DNA of 64,000 nucleotides, taken from positions 310,001 through 374,000 of the forward strand of contig BGKB01000041.1 in assembly GCA_003116975.1 (NCBI GenBank). Direction: 5' to 3'. A model generated the notes under the pieces. That model saw only the letters and a list, made by a program, of their open reading frames with translations. It did not search any database and had not been told where the DNA came from. The position numbers and the translations under genes were made by a program. This document shows positions 58,193 to 64,000 of this stretch, piece by piece. Source of the DNA: Aurantiochytrium sp. KH105. Taxonomy: Eukaryota; Sar; Bigyra; Thraustochytrida; Thraustochytriidae. The stretch's first letter is position 1. Each line of letters starts with the position of its first letter.

Positions 58193-61100
58193 ATGACGCG
58201 CAGCGAAGATGGCGATGAGGCTGATGTGCTCACGCACGACGGTCTCTTGGGTAAAGAGGACTCCACCGAGAGCACCGTCGCAGCATCAAAGATTGGCGGC
58301 GGCGGCGGTGCTGACAGCCATGATGCTCACAAGCACTGCAAGCCGGAAGATGTCCGTACGTCCATCAGCATGGAGGCCTCGATTGGCATTTCGGGTTCCA
58401 TTCGCGACACCGTGTGCTATCTGAACGAGCGCGAAATCGCCTTTCCTGTTGGCAAGCGCGTGGCCTACGCCAACACCGAAACGCGCGAAATGAGCTTTCT
58501 CTCGCTCCGAGCCAAAGTTACAGCCATGTGTGTCTCCCCAGACCGCCTTGCACTTGCCGTTGCGTACGCCAACGACGAGGCTGGCGCCGCTTGCGTCATT
58601 GCAATCTTTCACGTCGCAACACAAAAGCTGCTGCGCGAGCTGCGACCGACCGCTTGCATCGGCGAAGTTGTCTCAATGTGTTTTTCGGGCGACTCAAAGT
58701 TCCTCTTTACGAGCATTGGTGCCCCGCGCCACGAAGTCTTTTACTGGAAGTGGGACGCGGAGAAGCTTATTGCGAGATCCAAGTGCCCCACGCACGCAAC
58801 GCGTGTCCGCTTTCATCCCACCGACAACTCGGTCGTCTCCGTGTCAGGTCCTGGGTTTTTCCGCTTGTGGAAGCTCGGATCGAACTGCCAACTCAAGTTG
58901 CAGCCCACCATGCAGCCAAAATTCGAAGCAGAACAAGTCCTTGTCGACCACGCCTGGTTCGACGAAAACACTTTAATTACTCTGCACGAGCGCGGTGAGT
59001 GCACAGTCTTTGCGGCCGATGCCTCGGCAGCAACGCAGACACGATGCATGAAGCTCGTCGCCGTGCAAAATATTCGGCTCGAAACTCGTGATGAGGCGGA
59101 TTATCTTCGTGCCGAGGTGATCGCCATCCACGAGCGCGGCTTCGTCGTTGGTGGCAACAACGGAATGCTCTGTGCTTTTGAAGAGACCACCGAGGGACAG
59201 GAAGAACCTTTCATGTGCGTGAAAACCTTTCAGACAGCTCACAAGGAAATTCTGGCCAGCATCGCCATCTCCCCACTTGCAGACACCCTCGTCTGCTGCA
59301 CGCGCTGCAATTCTCTCTTGCAATTTCCGCTTGGAAATGTAGACATCATTCTCGAGAACGAAGACCCCTTCAAACCGTTTCCCTTTGTGCAGCATCGCGG
59401 ACCCGTCACTGTCATGGACGTCTGTCTGGGGCCGCGCCCTCTGCTCGCGACGGCCGGCCCAGACAAAATGCTACGCATCGTCAATTTCGAGACGCTGGAG
59501 TGCGAAATCGAACACCACCTTACGCCCGGATTCGGGGACCCAGTCTCTGTCGCCCTCCATCCAAATGGCTCGCTGCTTGCTATTGGCTTCAAGGAGCATG
59601 TGCGAATGTACGATCTCATCTTAGGCAAATTACGGGAAAAGGGCTGCATCTACCTCAAGACCTGCACCTTTGTATGTTTCAGTCACGGCGGACAGTATCT
59701 TATATGCAGCACAAATTTGAGCATCAACGTGTACGGCACGTACTCGGCCTCGCTGCTGCACACCTTTTCTGAGCATCTCGGCAAGGTACAGGATGCCATT
59801 TTCAACAGTAGCGACACGGTTCTTGCGTCTGTCGCCATCGACGGTACTGTCATGACAAGACGCGTCGTCAATGGTGCGCGCGTCGACGGTCTCAGTGCTT
59901 CGTTTGAGACCTGCCAGCTCTTGTCGATCGCAACCGATGCTGACGCCGAGCGTGCAGTCGTCGCTGGATCCGACGGTTCGCTGCGGGAGATTGTTGGTGG
60001 AGCAGAAACCATGCAGGTTTTTGCCAGTGATCCTGAAAAGGGCCTTCCCCCGGAACAAGCAGCGCAGAACGCAGACGGTCAACTAGGACTGAGTCATCCT
60101 GGCGAGGACGTAAGCTGGAAAAGACGCATGTCCACGACCGAAGAGGTTATCACAAGCCTTCTCTTGAGCGTCGATGAGACCGCGCTCTTTGTAGGGACCT
60201 CGACTGGGGACATTCGCGTGTATCGATACCCGCTCAGCGTGTACCGTGGCGAATACGAGCGGCTTGCATCGCATGGTGATGCCGTGACGCGTCTCCGCCG
60301 ATCCTTTGACGGCCGCTTCCTCTTTTCCAGTGCTCGCGACGGCACATGCTTTATCCAAAGACTCCATTTGAGTTTTCCTGGGGCTTCCGAGGACGAAATC
60401 AAGCTCTTGAACTTGCGCCAGGGCATGAAGAATGAAGTCAGCCTGTGGAGGAACGACGCCGATTCCGTTCTCGTCTCGCATCGCGAGTGGATCGACAATG
60501 TGAAAGCTGTAGAGGACGCCAAAAAAGAGGTTCAGAGTGCTATCGCCGCACACGAATACGCAATGCATCTTAAAGACAACGAGTGGATGGAAACTGTGCG
60601 TAATGCGAGGTCCGAGTCTGCCAAAGCGGTTACCAAGGAACGAGCTCGCTACGACGAACTTCAGCAGCGCCACGAGCAGTTTGTCCAAAAGCACATGGAA
60701 GAAAAACAGCGTCTCGAGGCGAGTCGTGTTGGGACTGCGCAAACCATCGAAAACGAATACGAAAAACGTCTCGGCGATGCGCTACGACGCGTTGATGAAC
60801 GAACGGAGGCAATCGAAAACTTGCGTCAGCGGACCGACGAGATTCTTGTTGCCCAGGAAACCAAGCACGTTGAGGAGATCGAGGTCTTGAAACGGTCTCT
60901 TGGCGACCAGATTCAGCAGCTCCGAAAAGAAGTTGACCAGCTCGAGCGCGAGCTCACAATGGAACGCGAGCGCCATGCCGAGACGGTCTCGCAGCAGCAG
61001 CACGAGTATGATCTTGAACTCCTTCACCTCAAGGGAGCCGTGGAGACGGCCGTGCAAAAGGAGCGCTCAAATCTTGCTATCAAGCAAGGTCAGCTTGTCG

Positions 61101-62458
61101 AGCAGCAAAATAAGTTTCAGCGTCTACGAAACAAGGTATCAACCATGAAGCAGAGCAAGGCTGATGACGAGGCGCGAATCAAGAGTCTCGAAGCCCAGGT
61201 CGCGAGCTTGCAGTCGACTTTGCGAAGATACGAGGCGAATCTCGAGCAGCGGGAAGTCGCGTTCCGCGAAAAGGAAAAGACCATCCTGCATTTGCGCTCA
61301 AATCAGAAGACGCTCGATAACTTTCGCTACGTGCTGGACCACCGCATCGAGAAGTTGACGGAAGAAAAGGGTCCTGTGAAGCAACATATCGCCAAACTCG
61401 AGTCGCACATTCGTGCCATGTACAGCGAACTCGTCTCTGAATTCGAACGTAAAAAGGTGACCGAGCGACAGATGAGCACAAAGCAAATGAAGGTGGACGC
61501 TCTTTCGAACGAGGTCAACAAGCTCCGCGCAAGTTTGCGCGACCGTGATCGTGAAGTCGCGTCGCTCTCGCACACAATTACGACGTGTGCGCAGACTTCT
61601 GATACCAAGCACGCCATTGCCATACTTGCCGAGGCGTACCAGCGCCAGGTGCTCAAGCAGCCCTTTTGGTCGGTCCGCAAGTCCGCAAAGACCGCGTCCA
61701 CACCCATGCTCCCTTCCGTGGCGGCTGCGGGATCTGGCGTGGGCTCGGGAAGCGCCTCCGGCGGTGCTGGTGGAAGTGGTCTCGGGGCTGGGATTGCACC
61801 ACCTGCGGGCGGCACGGAGGGCAGCGTCGGAGGTGGATTGGGACATCCTCCCAGCGGCGGCGTTGATCAGGAGCACAGTTTGGGCATCGACACCTCGGCA
61901 GGCCCCGCCGGCGGAAACAATGGCGACGCTCTCGCCTCGCCCACGGACCGCTCCTCCGTGGAAGAAATCGAACGCCAGCGCGATCAAATGTTCAAGACTG
62001 TGGAGACCTTGCAGAAGGCACTGCGGATCTCAGAGCGCAAGGGCCACACCAAGTCCAAAACTCATGTACAGGAGAATGCCTTTCTCATTACAGAGTGCAA
62101 CAGACTGCGCAAGGAGGCTGTGGCCAACAAGATGCGAGCCGATCAGCTCGAAACCAAGGTTGCCGAGCTCGAAAGTCGCATGGGTTCAAACCAAGCCGAG
62201 GACCAGCTCGCGAATTTCCCGTTTGGTGGAGCCAAGCGGCAGTCCGTCGCACGAAGCAAGTACGCTGCTCCCACCGCCGCCCCCACCACAGCGACCGCCA
62301 CGACCCCTACAAAGCAAGCGCACGATGCGATGGGTGCAGCTCCCTACGGCGACGACGACGTCCGCCAGGAAGATGTCTCTCGGCCCGCAACTCGTCAAGG
62401 CGTCCCGGGTCGCAGCAAACGCATTCCAAGTCTTCCACAGCGACCAGGAAGCAAGTAA
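58193..62458 (+). CDS. CFAP57: Cilia- and flagella-associated protein 57 (WD repeats plus coiled coil)
   Basis: The ATG at 58193 (MTRSEDGDEADVLTHDGLL) is the first in frame and gives 1421 residues in one exon; the conserved part starts near GISGSIRDTVCYLNEREIAF. Two WD propellers occupy about residues 65-760 (CVSPDRLALAVAYANDEAGA; VMDVCLGPRPLLATAGPDKM; VTRLRRSFDGRFLFSSARDG). A long coiled coil follows to about 1150 (LDHRIEKLTEEKGPVKQHI is highly typical of the family). A Gly/Ser linker (SGSASGGAGGSGLGAG) then separates a short final coil and a basic tail; both are extra relative to the usual ~1250 residues. CFAP57 builds inner-arm dynein attachment on axonemal doublets. It indicates a motile cilium. 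Confidence 0.88.
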   Translation: MTRSEDGDEADVLTHDGLLGKEDSTESTVAASKIGGGGGADSHDAHKHCKPEDVRTSISMEASIGISGSIRDTVCYLNEREIAFPVGKRVAYANTETREMSFLSLRAKVTAMCVSPDRLALAVAYANDEAGAACVIAIFHVATQKLLRELRPTACIGEVVSMCFSGDSKFLFTSIGAPRHEVFYWKWDAEKLIARSKCPTHATRVRFHPTDNSVVSVSGPGFFRLWKLGSNCQLKLQPTMQPKFEAEQVLVDHAWFDENTLITLHERGECTVFAADASAATQTRCMKLVAVQNIRLETRDEADYLRAEVIAIHERGFVVGGNNGMLCAFEETTEGQEEPFMCVKTFQTAHKEILASIAISPLADTLVCCTRCNSLLQFPLGNVDIILENEDPFKPFPFVQHRGPVTVMDVCLGPRPLLATAGPDKMLRIVNFETLECEIEHHLTPGFGDPVSVALHPNGSLLAIGFKEHVRMYDLILGKLREKGCIYLKTCTFVCFSHGGQYLICSTNLSINVYGTYSASLLHTFSEHLGKVQDAIFNSSDTVLASVAIDGTVMTRRVVNGARVDGLSASFETCQLLSIATDADAERAVVAGSDGSLREIVGGAETMQVFASDPEKGLPPEQAAQNADGQLGLSHPGEDVSWKRRMSTTEEVITSLLLSVDETALFVGTSTGDIRVYRYPLSVYRGEYERLASHGDAVTRLRRSFDGRFLFSSARDGTCFIQRLHLSFPGASEDEIKLLNLRQGMKNEVSLWRNDADSVLVSHREWIDNVKAVEDAKKEVQSAIAAHEYAMHLKDNEWMETVRNARSESAKAVTKERARYDELQQRHEQFVQKHMEEKQRLEASRVGTAQTIENEYEKRLGDALRRVDERTEAIENLRQRTDEILVAQETKHVEEIEVLKRSLGDQIQQLRKEVDQLERELTMERERHAETVSQQQHEYDLELLHLKGAVETAVQKERSNLAIKQGQLVEQQNKFQRLRNKVSTMKQSKADDEARIKSLEAQVASLQSTLRRYEANLEQREVAFREKEKTILHLRSNQKTLDNFRYVLDHRIEKLTEEKGPVKQHIAKLESHIRAMYSELVSEFERKKVTERQMSTKQMKVDALSNEVNKLRASLRDRDREVASLSHTITTCAQTSDTKHAIAILAEAYQRQVLKQPFWSVRKSAKTASTPMLPSVAAAGSGVGSGSASGGAGGSGLGAGIAPPAGGTEGSVGGGLGHPPSGGVDQEHSLGIDTSAGPAGGNNGDALASPTDRSSVEEIERQRDQMFKTVETLQKALRISERKGHTKSKTHVQENAFLITECNRLRKEAVANKMRADQLETKVAELESRMGSNQAEDQLANFPFGGAKRQSVARSKYAAPTAAPTTATATTPTKQAHDAMGAAPYGDDDVRQEDVSRPATRQGVPGRSKRIPSLPQRPGSK

Positions 62459-62513
62459 ATTAGTTTCTCCTTTTGTGAGATCGGCATTTTGCGAAAACTT
62501 GATGTGTGTATGA

Positions 62514-62547
62514 TGGCAATGCAAGGCAATGCAAGGCAAGGCAAGGT
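62514..62547. repeat. GCAAG/GCAAT pentanucleotide repeat
   Basis: Tandem gcaag and gcaat units, about six in all. Confidence 0.8.
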
Positions 62548-62894
62548 ATACTTTTTTGTGGTGCAAGAAAGTGCGCGTGTGCTTGGTTGTCTTTGCGTTT
62601 GTGAAAATACTGTAAAACTTTATGGCCCATCTTTCACACTTGAGATTCTCTTCATGGGGCCTCGCGTGATTCCCACGACACTCAAGGGGGGGACACGGTC
62701 TGGCCTACATAAAACGACTGCTAGACAGGCTCTGAGCTCGCTCGCTCGTTCATTCGCGGTTATTCGCACGCGAATCGGTACGGGGCGCAGAGGCATCTAC
62801 CTCGCTGCCGATTGTGGCGTCCGCTGTGGTGGCTACGATGCTGGCACACGTAGAGTAATCACCATCCGTTTGTGCATTTCCTCTTTGTTCGTGG

Positions 62895-62953
62895 GGAAAA
62901 GAAAAGAAAAGAAAAGAAAGAAAAAGAAAAGAAAAGAAAAAGAAAAGAGAAGA
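62895..62953. repeat. GAAAA-type purine repeat
   Basis: About ten imperfect gaaaa/gaaag units lie immediately 3' of the zinc-transporter stop. Confidence 0.85.
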
Positions 62954-62957
62954 GCTT

Positions 62958-64000
62958 CTAGAGGGACGAGGTGCGACTGAGCTGGCGCGCAATTTGGTTG
63001 TCTACTCTACGCATTTCTTCCTGCTCATCACTATAGTACGGGGAGTCGTTGGTGGGGTCGCGTGGTAAAGCTTCGACGTCAGAGTACTTTGAGTCGGGCT
63101 CAAGTTCGATGAAGGCAGCAGCTGGGTACTTTTTCCGAATAGCAACCTCAATGTCACGAACCTCACGCTCAACAAGACGTGTCACATCTTCAGCGTACCA
63201 GCTCATGAGAACTTCGATGTCCTCGCGCTCGGTTGCAGTCATGAAGAGTGGTGCGTACTTGTCTTCGAGATGGGCAGCCAAGTATGTTCCGTCGAAATCG
63301 ACTTCTGCCTTGTAGGAAAAGGTGGAGGGGCCGACCCACTGACTCTGCACGCCGTAGACAGCTTCCACGGAGGGTCGACGCACGAGAATCTTGCGAATTC
63401 CGCTAAGCGTCTCGTGATCAATGGCGTGGCCTAGCAGGAACTGTTGGTTCATACGCACCAGCTGCAGGGCCACCAAGCCGAGCAAGGCTCCGATGCCAAG
63501 ACTCGCCATCGCGTCCCAGTACACAACTCCCGTATAATGCGTGGCCCCAACGCCTAGGGTCGCGAGGATGACGCCCGTGCAGGCAGTCATGTCTTCCATA
63601 ATGACCGCCATGATGAAAGGATCACGAATGGACCAGACATACTTCCAAAAGGGCTTGTCCGCCGGCTTGGTCTCGTAGAGCTCTTTGAGGGTCATGCGAA
63701 GAACCCAGCCGTCGACGAGAAAGGACACGCCCAGGACTCCCCATAGCGCCAGCGAGGTCTCCACGGCATGGCTCTCTGGGTGCAGGAGGTTGTATCCGCC
63801 GTGAAAGATGGCAACGCCGGCGCCCGTCCAAAACATGCCAAGAGCAGAGACGAGCGCCCAGAAGAAGGCTGCACGACCGTATCCATATTGAAAGCGGCCG
63901 TCTGGCGCATTCGAGGACTGGTGGAGGCCAGCTAGAAGAAGGGCTTGATTTCCCGAGTCCGCGAGGGTATGGATTGCCTCGGAAAGCATAGCCGCTGATC
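62958..64000 (-). CDS. SLC30A9: SLC30A9-like zinc transporter (CDF family), 5' part outside window
   Basis: The stop is at 62958; the frame stays open to the window edge. An ATG at 63989 falls inside a membrane helix, so the true start lies beyond 64000. Cation-diffusion-facilitator features are visible: MLSEAIHTLADSGNQALLLAG carries the HxxxD metal site, YGYGRAAFFWALVSALGMFW follows, then HGGYNLLHPES, and later IMEDMTACTGVILATLGVG. The soluble part FSYKAEVDFDGTYLAAHLED and the final RDIEVAIRKKYPAAAFIELEPD match SLC30A9, which exports zinc from mitochondria in animals. The tail after this (Asp/Ser-rich, ending SRTSSL) is longer than in animals. Confidence 0.9.
   Translation of the reverse strand, partial: SAAMLSEAIHTLADSGNQALLLAGLHQSSNAPDGRFQYGYGRAAFFWALVSALGMFWTGAGVAIFHGGYNLLHPESHAVETSLALWGVLGVSFLVDGWVLRMTLKELYETKPADKPFWKYVWSIRDPFIMAVIMEDMTACTGVILATLGVGATHYTGVVYWDAMASLGIGALLGLVALQLVRMNQQFLLGHAIDHETLSGIRKILVRRPSVEAVYGVQSQWVGPSTFSYKAEVDFDGTYLAAHLEDKYAPLFMTATEREDIEVLMSWYAEDVTRLVEREVRDIEVAIRKKYPAAAFIELEPDSKYSDVEALPRDPTNDSPYYSDEQEEMRRVDNQIARQLSRTSSL

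Larger units (their letters stand above)
62459..62957. other. Convergent intergenic region with simple repeats
   Basis: This lies between the 3' ends of CFAP57 (+) and the zinc transporter (-). It holds a GCAAG/GCAAT repeat (62514-62547) and a GAAAA tract (62895-62953). No gene is supported. Confidence 0.45.

Overview
The window is nuclear DNA from a GC-rich, gene-dense microbial eukaryote. Most genes are intronless or carry one or two short GT-AG introns. Reading frames use mostly C- or G-ending codons, and long low-complexity (Gln, Glu, Ser, Pro) tracts are common. Genes for a motile cilium (IFT172, CFAP57, two centriolar coiled-coil proteins) sit beside SANT co-repressor, PUF, RCC1-BTB, H2A.Z and SLC25 genes. 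I infer a flagellate protist; a stramenopile such as a thraustochytrid (Labyrinthulomycetes) is my best guess, but this rests on gene style only. One ambiguous base (n) lies at 9734.

Layout. 1-1.2 kb: GC-rich, with no supportable gene but a perfect 19-bp hairpin. 1.2-9.9 kb: a three-exon roadblock-like gene (+) converges on a 2558-residue NCoR/SMRT-type co-repressor (-). 10.3-13.7 kb: an unknown single-membrane-span protein (-) diverges from a sphingosine-kinase-type lipid kinase (+). 14.8-20.7 kb: a SAM protein with duplicated SH3-like repeats, an 86-residue helical protein with extreme codon bias, an array of ~90-bp repeats, an SLC25A34/35-type mitochondrial carrier (-) and a two-exon small membrane protein (-). 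21.9-27.3 kb: a protein phosphatase (+) whose stop overlaps the 3' end of a three-exon acidic zinc-finger protein (-), then a COPI-associated membrane protein (-). 28.8-35.5 kb: an RCC1-BTB protein, then a stretch of lower GC and weaker codon bias with a multi-pass membrane protein and an orphan 857-residue basic protein. 35.6-39.0 kb: a PUF protein (+) overlapping tail-to-tail with a LarE-type PP-loop sulfurtransferase (-). 39.6-49.6 kb: IFT172 (+), CCDC77 (-) and a CCDC138-like gene (+), the last two head-to-head. 50.2-58 kb: H2A.Z (-), a LysA-like PLP decarboxylase (-), a TKL-type pseudokinase with armadillo repeats (-) and a recent truncated pseudogene copy of its 5' end. 58.2-64 kb: CFAP57 (+) and the 3' part of an SLC30A9-type zinc transporter (-) that leaves the window.

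How the genes relate. Four genes between 39.6 and 62.5 kb act in the cilium or centriole, two of them sharing one short divergent promoter region. NCoR-like and H2A.Z are both chromatin genes, and their upstream regions share a recognisable set of sequence blocks. A palindromic octamer, TAGGCCTA, occurs seven times in the window and always outside coding sequence, often 100-250 bp upstream of a start codon; it is the best candidate for an undescribed promoter element. At least two pairs of convergent genes overlap in coding sequence. The most novel gene-level items are the degenerate pseudokinase with its decayed neighbour copy, the orphan LarE, and an H2A.Z intron flanked by a near-perfect direct repeat.
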